Below are positions 51,754 to 60,712 of a stretch of DNA of 64,000 nt, piece after piece; position 1 is the first letter of the stretch, and each line of letters starts with the position of its first letter. The notes under the pieces were generated by a model, which had not been told where the DNA came from, did not search any database, and saw only the letters and a program-made list of their open reading frames with translations. The stretch comes from Paenibacillus sp. FSL H8-0332 (GTDB taxonomy: Bacteria > Bacillota > Bacilli > Paenibacillales > Paenibacillaceae): positions 992,001 to 1,056,000 of the forward strand of contig NZ_CP150145.1 of assembly GCF_037963835.1 (NCBI RefSeq). Direction: 5' to 3'. The position numbers and the translations under genes were made by a program.

Positions 51754-51897
51754 ATGAAGAAGGACTCGATTTCCGTCGCGCTGTTTCTGGCTATTGGCTT
51801 TGTGATTGCCGGGATTTTTATCGCTGGGGCTACAAGCATTATCGGCGGCAGCCAGGATGATATTATCACCCATGTCAAAGCTGTCGAGAAGTATTAA
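51754..51897 (+). CDS. Mini-pilin-like protein B
   Basis: A 47-residue product found by hand in the gap after the previous gene. It begins MKKDSISVALFLAIGF, nearly matching the neighbour's start, continues with a hydrophobic helix and ends IITHVKAVEKY. Stop TAA is at 51895-51897. The ribosome site is weak (ACAGAG), suggesting coupling to gene A, 5 nt upstream. The pair looks like a tandem duplication of a small membrane subunit. Confidence 0.72.
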   Translation: MKKDSISVALFLAIGFVIAGIFIAGATSIIGGSQDDIITHVKAVEKY

Positions 51898-51912
51898 AAG
51901 GAGGCGCTGCGC

Positions 51913-52293
51913 TTGAAGGCAACCGTCCTCCGGGCCTTGTTCATGTGGCTGGTGCTGTTCATCATCCTGCAGCCGATTTTTACGTACATCGATTATCTGC
52001 TCGATCTGCAGGTCAAAGCCAACACCTCGTATATTACGCAAAAGGCAGCGACAGAAGGGAGGGTCACTGCCTCCATGAAGGCAGAGGTCATTTCGAACCT
52101 GAAGGCTGTAGGATTTCCGGAAGGCTCAATTAAGATAACCAGCGGAACAGAAGTGATCCTTGAGCGCAAACAGCGGATTGATGTGTATGTGACTGCGCCG
52201 CGGGTCAACCTGTTCCCCTACAATTTCTCCGGCGTATCCCAGCCGACACAGTACTATGGACATGGCTCGATCATGAGTGAATATCTCGATTAA
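51913..52293 (+). CDS. Bitopic pseudopilin-like protein (locus 2)
   Basis: A 126-residue protein with one N-terminal helix (VLRALFMWLVLFIILQPIFT) and a small alpha/beta extracytoplasmic domain (EVISNLKAVGFPEGSIKITS). There is no cleavage motif of the Flp or TadE kind. TTG start after AAAGGAGGCGC, 15 nt beyond mini-pilin B. The overall shape resembles a minor pseudopilin, but no family is recognised. Confidence 0.6.
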   Translation: MKATVLRALFMWLVLFIILQPIFTYIDYLLDLQVKANTSYITQKAATEGRVTASMKAEVISNLKAVGFPEGSIKITSGTEVILERKQRIDVYVTAPRVNLFPYNFSGVSQPTQYYGHGSIMSEYLD

Positions 52294-52313
52294 TTAAGGG
52301 ATGAAGCTAACCT

Positions 52314-52811
52314 ATGGATTATATTATTAAGCTGGCCTTTGTCCTGTTGATCTTTATTTATTCCTGGTTTTTTCAGATTCAGAATCAGGAATGGGACCAG
52401 GTGCGCAGCATGCTTAAGGATGCCAATAATATGGCCGTCCATGACGCATCACAGGAGTTGAACGAAGCAGCGAGGGCCCAAGGCCGTCTGGTCATTGATC
52501 CCGCTGAGGCTTATGCCACCTTCCGCCACACCCTGCAGAGTAATCTGGGACTGGATGACGGCTTATCCCCCTTGGCGGGGAGCCGGCTTCAGGCTCAAGT
52601 CAAGATCGTCAAGTTCACCATCGTGGATGAATCTACGGGCGATACTTTTCCGCTGCTCTATGAGGACAGCACTTATGGTATCACCAAATACATACAAGGT
52701 CCTTCGGTCATCGCCGTTATTCAAACGCAGCACCCGGTGCTAATCTCCAGAAGCAAGGTTCAAGAGGCCATTACGGTACCGGCAGTTCAGGAATATAGGA
52801 TGAATCGATAA
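52314..52811 (+). CDS. Bitopic exported protein, TadE-like in shape (locus 2)
   Basis: A 165-residue protein. The N-terminal helix IKLAFVLLIFIYSWFFQIQN is followed by a soluble domain with DASQELNEAARAQGRLVIDP, similar in layout to a short TadG/TadE C-region. AAGGGATGAAGC precedes the ATG. It directly follows the previous gene. Function unknown; membership of the pilus-like machine is inferred from position. Confidence 0.58.
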   Translation: MDYIIKLAFVLLIFIYSWFFQIQNQEWDQVRSMLKDANNMAVHDASQELNEAARAQGRLVIDPAEAYATFRHTLQSNLGLDDGLSPLAGSRLQAQVKIVKFTIVDESTGDTFPLLYEDSTYGITKYIQGPSVIAVIQTQHPVLISRSKVQEAITVPAVQEYRMNR

Positions 52812-52865
52812 CGGCATCCGGCTGATGAAGGTGCGAAAATATGAAAACTAAGGGAGAGGTAATTT

Positions 52866-53498
52866 ATGATGAAGTTGAAGATTAGCAAGACTATGGCGTG
52901 GAAAACAGCAGTAAAAGCTTTTCTGGCAGTGGCGTTGTTGGCCGGTCCGGCTGCTGTTCCAGCGGGGGATGTTAGTGCTGCGGGGGTTAAGGCTACGGCG
53001 GCTCCTGTAATGACAGACAACTTGGCTAAATTCGGACTGAAGAAGGCAATGAACCTGCCAGTCACTCTTGAATCGGAAGGATTGAGTTATACACTTCATA
53101 AGATTATGATTTATGATTTTAAGTCTCCGGAAGTGAAGAAGCTACAACAATTATATGGGTTTCAGGATTCAACTGGAATGATCGACAAACCAAAATACTT
53201 TATATGGACAAAGGTGACTCTTGAAAATAAAACTGGAAAAACTATGCATGGTGGGGGCGGCGATCTTCAAGGTCTTGTAAGGTTAACCTTTAAAACAGGT
53301 CAAATTATCGATGCAATCTGGCCGGAAAAATTGGCTTCTAAAACTAATAGTAAAGAAGCACTGTGGACCTATACGCTTAAACCTGGCGAGAAAATTACTT
53401 CGTATTTTGCATACGCTTATGATAATGATTTTGATTATTTTGTTGCACGCATGTTTTATGGGAAAAACTTCGTTGAAAAATACGTGGTTCCTGAATGA
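52866..53498 (+). CDS. Secreted protein of unknown function (locus 2)
   Basis: A 210-residue protein with a Sec signal peptide (MAWKTAVKAFLAVALLAGPA, cleavage probably after VSA). A compact beta-rich domain follows with FIWTKVTLENKTGKTMHGGG, a pattern like DUF4352-type telokinin/Ig-like domains. The ATG follows GGGAGAGG. From about 53050 the sequence turns low in GC. Its stop overlaps the next start (ATGA). Confidence 0.65.
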   Translation: MMKLKISKTMAWKTAVKAFLAVALLAGPAAVPAGDVSAAGVKATAAPVMTDNLAKFGLKKAMNLPVTLESEGLSYTLHKIMIYDFKSPEVKKLQQLYGFQDSTGMIDKPKYFIWTKVTLENKTGKTMHGGGGDLQGLVRLTFKTGQIIDAIWPEKLASKTNSKEALWTYTLKPGEKITSYFAYAYDNDFDYFVARMFYGKNFVEKYVVPE

Positions 53499-55777
53499 AA
53501 AAAATACTAAACCTTTTAATTATAGTCACTTTGATTGCTGTCTCTTTATTTGAAAATAGGGAGGTAGAAGCTGCAGAGGTTAAAACTGCTACTATTTCAA
53601 TACCTGCAAATACAGGACTAATTGGGAATGATAACTCTGTAAAATCTTATAGCTTGGATCTACCCAGTGGTGTAACTGCAGCCTCTGTCAATGCAGGAAG
53701 TTTTAAATATAATGGGAATAATGCATTGAATGGGAGTATAACAATTGAAAATGGGAAGATATACCTTAAACTTAGTGGTGTAGAAAATACTAAAGTGATA
53801 TCAAATATTAAGGGGTATCAGGCATCATACGAGTCATATTTTTATACTAATCCAAGTAATTCTATTTGGAGATATTCAGATGGAAGACGTTGGCAAATTA
53901 ATGAGTATGATGAAGCATTAAATGGAAGTAAAACATATGATAAGCCCGCGGAGGATAGTAGTATACCTTCAACAGATCCACCTAGAACCGTTGTTTCAGC
54001 CGGCCCTGCTCAGGATGCAACTTATCTTAAATGGTATGATGGGTCGCAAAGCAATGTAATAGATTCAAAATATATTAACACTAACACTATTACACCAAAT
54101 TTTTATTCAGGTAAGTCTTCAAGTTATATTAAGGAAATTCCAAAATTCAAAAACAGTAGAGTTATCGTGAATTATGCTATTCCTTATTTTATTAACTCAG
54201 ATGGTATAACTGTAAGACAGCCTTACACAAATCAAGCAGCAGATACTTCTCACCCTCTTGTGGGCCATGCCGAAGGAAGAAAATATGAAGTTACAGTTTT
54301 TTACTACTACACCGCCGACGCTAAAGTCCCAACCTACAGCTACAGCGGCAGCGTATCCTTCAGCTACACGCCCATTACCGAACCCACCCTAGACGGCGGA
54401 GTAAGCATCCTCAAGCCTTCCCCCAATCCGGCGAAGTTTGAGGGGAAGGACACTGAGGTATCCTTGAGAGTCAAGGGAGACCTTTTGGCTTACAATAATT
54501 CATCTAACATCGAAGAATGGATATTTTATGCTAAAGAAACTGGCTCAAGTGATGTGAAGAAAAAGAAGGATTATGGCAAGGTTCTGAACAGCACACAGAC
54601 CTTCGATAACTTTGTCATCCCTAAGAGTAGGGGCAGTAATGTGAAGCAAGAGTATACCCTTACCGTTACCGTGCGGTTCGCAAAACCGGTAGTGACCGGG
54701 AACGGCACAGTTTCATCTCTGTCCAAAACGATGAAGGCAACCGTAGAAGTATCAGATTCTCCTGTCCCTACAACACCTCCACCAGCCAATAACAACAAGC
54801 CGCCTAAAGCCATACTGGATGTATCTGAAGAGGTCATGGCAGGGGAAGAAACCTTGATCTATGGTAAAGATTCATATGATCCAGACGGAACGATTGTAGA
54901 TTATAAATACAACACTCCTGGAGCTGTGGAGCCGGTTAGTGGTCCATTCGGGTGGACTTGGTATCCACTAAGTTCCCTCGGCCAGCATTCCGTGCGCCTA
55001 ACCGTAACTGATAACGGAGGATTGACCGGTTCTACCAGCGCAAAAATCAACGTCATTCAGCCAGTTCCTCATGCGGAGATTGCTGTCAAGGGGACCAAAA
55101 AAGAAAACAGGAAAGTAACATTATTGAGTAAGAGCCGAAGCCCGGAGCACTATCCTATTGATGAGACTAAGACGCAGTGGACGATTTCACCTGTTTCTGG
55201 CGGTACTGCCGCAGATATTAAATACTTGGGAAATCTCTCAGGGATGAATTCCAAAGATGTGTTGTTTAAGAAGCCTGGGACGTATAAGGCAACTCTCACC
55301 GTTACCAACACTGCCGGGTTTGGGGATTCCACCAGTATGACCTTTGATATCATTCCGGATGAGCCGCCGGTCGTTTATTTTTCTGCTCCTGGAAAGATCT
55401 ATCGCGATCCAGCAAATGGGAACCAGGCGGTCGCTGCCTTAACCGATATGTCCTTTTCTCCAGACTATGATTTTTTGGCCCACCGAAAATGGGAATATCG
55501 TTATGATGCTGAGAATGATGGAGATTTCTCTAATAACCCATGGGTCCCGTTTAATGATGCCAACGTAAGTACTCTGAATTTGATTTTGTATGAAGTAGGC
55601 AGGTATGAATTGCGCCTTACTGTAACGGAAGAGTTCGATCAGCCAACCATTGAAGAATTTATTACTCCAGCCGACCGGAAATCTAGAGACTCCTACAGCA
55701 GTGCGCCGCCGCAGCCGATAGCTGAACGAGTCATTGAAGTGTACAACCGTGCTCCGGCAGTCGATTGGTCATGGTAG
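53495..55777 (+). CDS. Large secreted PKD-domain protein A (locus 2)
   Basis: A 760-residue exported protein. A signal peptide (KKILNLLIIVTLIAVSLF) is followed by a low-GC unknown N-terminal domain (about 27-265), a Pro-rich linker (SPVPTTPPPANNNKPPK) and PKD/Ig-like repeats: SYDPDGTIVDYKYN with GQHSVRLTVTDNGG, then GTYKATLTVTNTAGFG. The C-terminus stops at NRAPAVDWSW, where another PKD domain would begin. It may be an adhesin or a tip protein of the locus 2 structure. There is no sortase motif or cell-wall domain. Confidence 0.78.
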   Translation: MKKILNLLIIVTLIAVSLFENREVEAAEVKTATISIPANTGLIGNDNSVKSYSLDLPSGVTAASVNAGSFKYNGNNALNGSITIENGKIYLKLSGVENTKVISNIKGYQASYESYFYTNPSNSIWRYSDGRRWQINEYDEALNGSKTYDKPAEDSSIPSTDPPRTVVSAGPAQDATYLKWYDGSQSNVIDSKYINTNTITPNFYSGKSSSYIKEIPKFKNSRVIVNYAIPYFINSDGITVRQPYTNQAADTSHPLVGHAEGRKYEVTVFYYYTADAKVPTYSYSGSVSFSYTPITEPTLDGGVSILKPSPNPAKFEGKDTEVSLRVKGDLLAYNNSSNIEEWIFYAKETGSSDVKKKKDYGKVLNSTQTFDNFVIPKSRGSNVKQEYTLTVTVRFAKPVVTGNGTVSSLSKTMKATVEVSDSPVPTTPPPANNNKPPKAILDVSEEVMAGEETLIYGKDSYDPDGTIVDYKYNTPGAVEPVSGPFGWTWYPLSSLGQHSVRLTVTDNGGLTGSTSAKINVIQPVPHAEIAVKGTKKENRKVTLLSKSRSPEHYPIDETKTQWTISPVSGGTAADIKYLGNLSGMNSKDVLFKKPGTYKATLTVTNTAGFGDSTSMTFDIIPDEPPVVYFSAPGKIYRDPANGNQAVAALTDMSFSPDYDFLAHRKWEYRYDAENDGDFSNNPWVPFNDANVSTLNLILYEVGRYELRLTVTEEFDQPTIEEFITPADRKSRDSYSSAPPQPIAERVIEVYNRAPAVDWSW

Positions 55778-55793
55778 AAGAGAGGATAACCGC

Positions 55794-58700
55794 ATGAAAA
55801 GTCTGAGTCTGATAAAACGAATAACGTTAATGATCTTAATGGTTACAATGCTACCCTGGTATCCGTGGCTGGGAGAGCGGGCAGAGGCAGCGGGTGAGGT
55901 CCTAGAGTTCAACGATGTCCAAATTCCAGCGACTCAGTTAAATACCTCAAGACCCCCCTCCTACGAAGGAGATAATAACTGGTATGCCAGTTCAATGCGT
56001 GTAGACTTACCTGCCGTTGACTTGACGGGTATGACTTATAACAAAGTCACGGGTGAACTGCACATCAATATGAGTAACCTGCAGACGCCAACCGCATGGA
56101 TACTCATGAGGGAACAGTTACCTTATTATCCCAGGAGCTCCGATCCGGGATCAAGGTGGACGCATGGTTATGTTACCGGATATGCAGGACGCATATTGGT
56201 TACCTTTACGGATGGAAGTCAAGAACAAATCGCGCAGGTTGGTGGGGGCTCGTTTCTTGATAGTACAAACAATCCAACCTACTTTGATTCAACACAATTT
56301 ACCCATCCGGGATTTTACGCTAAACGAGTTTACTTCTCTCCTCCATACGATGATCAATTCTATATAGATTATTTTACCTTAACACCATCTTTTTCGACCT
56401 TTATAAGTCCAGGTAAGACACCGAAAAACATCCAATTCATGCAGTCTTTTTCAGAAGAATATTGGGTAGCAGATGTATGGCAAAATTCAGGCACCTATAA
56501 ATACTTTCATACGTATACGATCAATGATGAACGAGTGTTTCCATTATCCACCAACAAAAAGCCCAATCTTACCCTTACCTCACAAAACGGGCAAAGTATC
56601 ATCAATGATGCCGGACTGAGCACTTTTTATGTTGAAGGGTATGTGCAAGACCCGGATAACGATACCGTCGATGTCATTGCAGAGATCCCGAACGTGTTTT
56701 ATAAAAAAATCTCCGTAGCCAATACGGGCTCTGCGAAAAATTTCACCATTCCCATAGATGTGTTGAATGAGACAATCCCGCCTGGGTGGTACAACGTCAA
56801 CGTGAAGGTCGTCGATCCGTTTAACCTGAAGGCGGAAGCCTCCACTTCCTTTAGCGTGACCAACCGGCTGAGGAACAAAGCCTTCTTCCTTATTAATAGT
56901 CCGATTGATATTAGTACCTCCTATACCGATTATGAGAATGACGGCAAATATGCAGAGCGGTACCGCTATGACCAGGACCCGGCTATTTTTGACAACTCCA
57001 TGGGGATGATCTGGGACAGCGGATTGTGGCGGGATAGCAAGTATCCGTCATTTCCTTTCAGCGGCGCTTACACGGCTACCTTTCAAGCGAGGGATAATCC
57101 GAAGGGCGATGACCGGTTTGATAATTACCGTATGTGGAGCCGGGACAACTTATCCAGCATGACGTTCATGGTTCACCGGAAGCCGGTTGCCCTATTTTCA
57201 GCGAAGCTGATAGGCGGCACGCTGCATCTCACAGACAGCTCATATGATCTGGACCATATGTCCAGTCCAACCAAGGGGCTGGTGACCTGGCAGTGGCAAT
57301 GGCGTAAAGCCGGGGATGAAGTGTGGACGGAGGGACAGCCAACTGCACAGCTTCCATCGGGCCAAGCCCATGAGATCCGGCTGCGTGTCCGGGACATCGA
57401 TGGTCCTAACGGCTTCGGAGTGTGGAGTGACTGGATGCAGCAGAGTGTGGGCAGCGCAGCCAATCTACCGCCGGTTGCTCTATTCACAGTGAGTCCGACT
57501 AATGTCTCTTACCGCAAGGCAACTGCCATTATTGATAAGTCCTTTGACCCGGACAATGATCCGCTCGATCTGTATTCCTGGACGGTTATAAAAGACGGCT
57601 GGCAGCAGGTGTGGAGTCATTCGGGCGGCGCAACTGTACCTCCGAATATCGCGGCCTTCGGCGTGGGATCTTACCAGCTTAATCTGCAGGTTCGCGATAA
57701 CCGCGGACTCTGGTCGAATGTGTACAGCCAAACCGTGCAGGTCATCAATCATCCGCCAGCGGCCAGCTTCACCATGCCAAGCGAGGTCTACCGGGATACG
57801 GTCATCAGCTTGAATAACTTGACCCCTGATCCGGATGAGGATGGAGATAATTTGCAGTATGGCTGGTATACCAAGCTTAATAATGATCCCTATTACTGGC
57901 GGGGGAGCAACCGGAATCAGGTATTCAGGGTGCAGGACGTACTCAATGATTATGGGATTTCTCCGCAAAAAGCCATCTCGGACGGCTGGGAAATGAGACT
58001 GAACGCGACGGATGGAAGTCTATATTCCTATGCCACCCAGATGTTTAGCGTCAAAAACCATGTCCCGACAGCGGCGATTCAAGGTCCAGCAGCGGTCAAT
58101 CAATACGATACCCATACCTTCAATTCCTCTGATGTGGATGAAGATATAGCCGATCAGAGCAGCTTGAAGTATTACTGGCGGGTAACGGGAAGCGATCATA
58201 AGATCACACTATTCCAGACTCCGAGTATCTCGCTTAATTTTGATGAACTGGGGACCTACACTCTGGAGCACTGGGCCGTGGACCAGATTGGCGACAAGTC
58301 GAACATAGCCACACTCAAGGTAACGGTTAAAGAAAACTTGGCTCCTAACATGACCCTAACGTATCCTGCAGGGACGGTGAACAACCCTACGATTATCGAT
58401 GCGGAAAAAGAAGGAGATCCACTGATCAAGTGGACCTACTCCGACGCGGAGAATGATCCTCAGGAGAGCTACCGGCTAGAGTTCTTTACGAAGGACGGGC
58501 TGTTGGCCAAAACGGTGGAGAACACAGACAGTGGGGGATCGCTAAGACAGTATCAGTTGCCGGATCAATCGCTGGACAGATTCCTGCTCTATACGGTTCA
58601 GGGACGAGCATTCTCCAAACGGAAGTGGTCTGAAATCTCCAACGAAAAAGCCTTCATCATCGACAATCCGCCCAAGCCGGGATTCACCCTCATTACGGAT

Positions 58701-59681
58701 ACCGGAAAAGATGCCACGAAGGTACCGATCTACCGGACGGATGTTCTGAACATCCAAAGCACGGCAACGGACGCAGATATTCCGAAAGGAGATAGCATCA
58801 GCCATCAGTATTTCCTCAAGCCGGCGGCTGGTGCAGAGGGGCTTGTGAGCACAGAAGGCGATTTTAACAAAAAGTTTACTACAAACGGTACCTTTACGTA
58901 TCGGCAGCTTGTTACGGACTCCCTGGGACTGTTCAGAGAGCTGTCCCATAGCATTACCGTGTTGAACCGGTTACCCAAGGTCGCTATTACCTATCCGACA
59001 AGTGACAGCCCCAACAAGCCGACCATTGCCAGCGCGCTGACACCAATCATCAAGTGGGATTACCAGGATGAGGACGGGGATCAGCAGCAGCGCTTCCGGG
59101 TGCGGATAATTAATCTGGCCACAGGTGCGATTAAGGTGCAGTCTGGTGACCAGGTATCAAATTCAAAACAATGGAAGGTACCGGATGGAGCCTTAGCAGA
59201 GTACGAAAAATATGCTGTAGAAGTTGAGGTCTTCGATGGATTTGATTGGAGTGTTGTGTCCGCAAGAAAGTACTTTATGGTAAACCTGCTTAGCATCAAG
59301 GGGGCTGTCCGGCACACGGAGGAATGGAATGGCAACCGTCAGGCTTATAATATGAAGCAGAGTGGATCGCCTGAAAGTCCGCGGGGGTATAGTGTCTATT
59401 GGGCTGGCGAGAAATTCGTGCTGCAGGGGACAGCGACTGGACTACCGGATACCGTGCAAATCACAATGTCTGGAGGATACACGGCTGCGCTAAGTCCGAC
59501 TGGGAGCGATAAGACCATGTGGACAGGTGAACTGGCCGACCCATCGTTTGAACAGCTGCCGGATGGCCCGGTTACTTTTACCTTCACCGCTACCAACGAG
59601 TATCAGACCAAGGTGGATACAGTGGCAGTAACGATTCTCGGAGATTGGACAGAATATTATCAGAGCCATCGTGTAAAATAA
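55794..59681 (+). CDS. Giant secreted PKD/Ig-like repeat protein B (locus 2)
   Basis: About 1295 residues from ATG 55794, with AGAGAGGATAACCGC upstream. The signal peptide is followed by many Ig/PKD-like units with repeating cores: VALFTVSPTNVSYRKATAII, SFDPDNDPLDLYSW, GSYQLNLQVRDNRGLWSN, SDVDEDIADQSSLKYYWRV and YSDAENDPQESYRLEFFTKD. Such modules form rods on the cell surface. No LPxTG, SLH or enzyme domain is visible. Last gene of the putative locus 2 operon. Confidence 0.82.
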   Translation: MKSLSLIKRITLMILMVTMLPWYPWLGERAEAAGEVLEFNDVQIPATQLNTSRPPSYEGDNNWYASSMRVDLPAVDLTGMTYNKVTGELHINMSNLQTPTAWILMREQLPYYPRSSDPGSRWTHGYVTGYAGRILVTFTDGSQEQIAQVGGGSFLDSTNNPTYFDSTQFTHPGFYAKRVYFSPPYDDQFYIDYFTLTPSFSTFISPGKTPKNIQFMQSFSEEYWVADVWQNSGTYKYFHTYTINDERVFPLSTNKKPNLTLTSQNGQSIINDAGLSTFYVEGYVQDPDNDTVDVIAEIPNVFYKKISVANTGSAKNFTIPIDVLNETIPPGWYNVNVKVVDPFNLKAEASTSFSVTNRLRNKAFFLINSPIDISTSYTDYENDGKYAERYRYDQDPAIFDNSMGMIWDSGLWRDSKYPSFPFSGAYTATFQARDNPKGDDRFDNYRMWSRDNLSSMTFMVHRKPVALFSAKLIGGTLHLTDSSYDLDHMSSPTKGLVTWQWQWRKAGDEVWTEGQPTAQLPSGQAHEIRLRVRDIDGPNGFGVWSDWMQQSVGSAANLPPVALFTVSPTNVSYRKATAIIDKSFDPDNDPLDLYSWTVIKDGWQQVWSHSGGATVPPNIAAFGVGSYQLNLQVRDNRGLWSNVYSQTVQVINHPPAASFTMPSEVYRDTVISLNNLTPDPDEDGDNLQYGWYTKLNNDPYYWRGSNRNQVFRVQDVLNDYGISPQKAISDGWEMRLNATDGSLYSYATQMFSVKNHVPTAAIQGPAAVNQYDTHTFNSSDVDEDIADQSSLKYYWRVTGSDHKITLFQTPSISLNFDELGTYTLEHWAVDQIGDKSNIATLKVTVKENLAPNMTLTYPAGTVNNPTIIDAEKEGDPLIKWTYSDAENDPQESYRLEFFTKDGLLAKTVENTDSGGSLRQYQLPDQSLDRFLLYTVQGRAFSKRKWSEISNEKAFIIDNPPKPGFTLITDTGKDATKVPIYRTDVLNIQSTATDADIPKGDSISHQYFLKPAAGAEGLVSTEGDFNKKFTTNGTFTYRQLVTDSLGLFRELSHSITVLNRLPKVAITYPTSDSPNKPTIASALTPIIKWDYQDEDGDQQQRFRVRIINLATGAIKVQSGDQVSNSKQWKVPDGALAEYEKYAVEVEVFDGFDWSVVSARKYFMVNLLSIKGAVRHTEEWNGNRQAYNMKQSGSPESPRGYSVYWAGEKFVLQGTATGLPDTVQITMSGGYTAALSPTGSDKTMWTGELADPSFEQLPDGPVTFTFTATNEYQTKVDTVAVTILGDWTEYYQSHRVK

Positions 59682-59761
59682 CGCGGGATGCATTCCTTGT
59701 GCCTTATGCTCTTGTGAGATTTTACGTTTTACACGGCATCAAGCGGGCGGAGGGTGATCGT

Positions 59762-60406
59762 TCAGACGATTCCCTCGGTCCGTTCTTCATGCAGCCGCAG
59801 CCTTGGGGCCGCAAAATCTGCCGGATTAGTAGTTTGGGGGTTATGTAGACTGGAACCTCTGAGGTCCGCAGAATGACTCCGGTCCATATAGTAGGAGAGT
59901 TTGCCGCTGAATATTTTGTGGGCACACAGGGATGAAGCGAAATCCTCCGGAGTCACGAAGCAGGAGGGCTTGGCTACCGGATGAACGGTGGTTTCCTCTA
60001 ATACAGAGGCGACGAATTGGGAACAGAAATAGGCGTTCTCCCGGTCAATCCGGATGTTCAGCAGCACCCCGACCAGACCGAGCAGGTGATATTTATAACG
60101 CTCCTGATTCTGCATCATACCCTGGACATGGTTATACATAGTATTGTACTCTTCCTCACTGACTCTGAGCTGGTAGATGGCACAGTCTGCACTGTTGTAG
60201 AACGGATGGATGAAGTTCTCATGGATAAGTCCGGCGATAAACGGGTTGTACACTTTTTTCCGGCCGAAGCTGTAGACCTCACGCAGCTCACTGTCAAAAG
60301 CAATCGAGGCATGATTCAGCTCCGCTTTGGTGAACCATTTAATAATTCCGCTGAAGGCCGTGCCTGTTCCGGTCAGCACAATATAAATGTCTCTGTTTGC
60401 AGTCAT
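59762..60406 (-). CDS. YiiX/YaeF-like papain-fold hydrolase
   Basis: About 214 residues from ATG 60406, with AGAAAGGAATTCAG upstream; the frame extends to 60502. ELNHASIAFDSELREVYSFG supplies the catalytic His and FCSQFVASVL the Cys. This order, His before Cys, is that of circularly permuted NlpC/P60-LRAT (YiiX-like) enzymes. Possible substrates are lipids or peptidoglycan peptides. It is convergent with the PKD gene. Confidence 0.78.
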   Translation of the reverse strand: MTANRDIYIVLTGTGTAFSGIIKWFTKAELNHASIAFDSELREVYSFGRKKVYNPFIAGLIHENFIHPFYNSADCAIYQLRVSEEEYNTMYNHVQGMMQNQERYKYHLLGLVGVLLNIRIDRENAYFCSQFVASVLEETTVHPVAKPSCFVTPEDFASSLCAHKIFSGKLSYYMDRSHSADLRGSSLHNPQTTNPADFAAPRLRLHEERTEGIV

Positions 60407-60640
60407 CTTCTGAATTCCTTTCTGCTGGAAATTATGGATAATCCGGCTAAAATTCCGCTGTAGTACTTCCATCTTACTGTATAAATCCGCTTTGTAAAAC
60501 AAACTTTAGTCTTAATTAGAAACTAGACTTAAGGCTAAGTCTCTTCATTCCTGTCTTGCATCTTCAAGAGCGGCGTAAATCTGGCATAGGAGTGCATAGA
60601 CTCGGCAGAAGCCGCTAAATATAAGCTGCAGCAAAAACAA

Positions 60641-60670
60641 TTGGAAATGCTTCCACTTCCGTGATACAAT
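60641..60670 (+). promoter_or_regulatory. Candidate SigA promoter for transketolase
   Basis: TTGGAA, an 18-bp spacer, then TACAAT, lies 43 bp upstream of the tkt start. The rest of the 306-bp gap (60407-60712) shows no gene. Confidence 0.5.
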
Positions 60671-60712
60671 AATAGTCAAAATGACATTCTTGATTTGAGG
60701 AGGATTATTTTA

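Noticed and set aside
59671..59737. CGTGTAAAA / TTTTACACG inverted repeat after PKD protein B
   Set aside because: A 9-bp stem with a 49-nt loop and no T-run; too weak to call a terminator.
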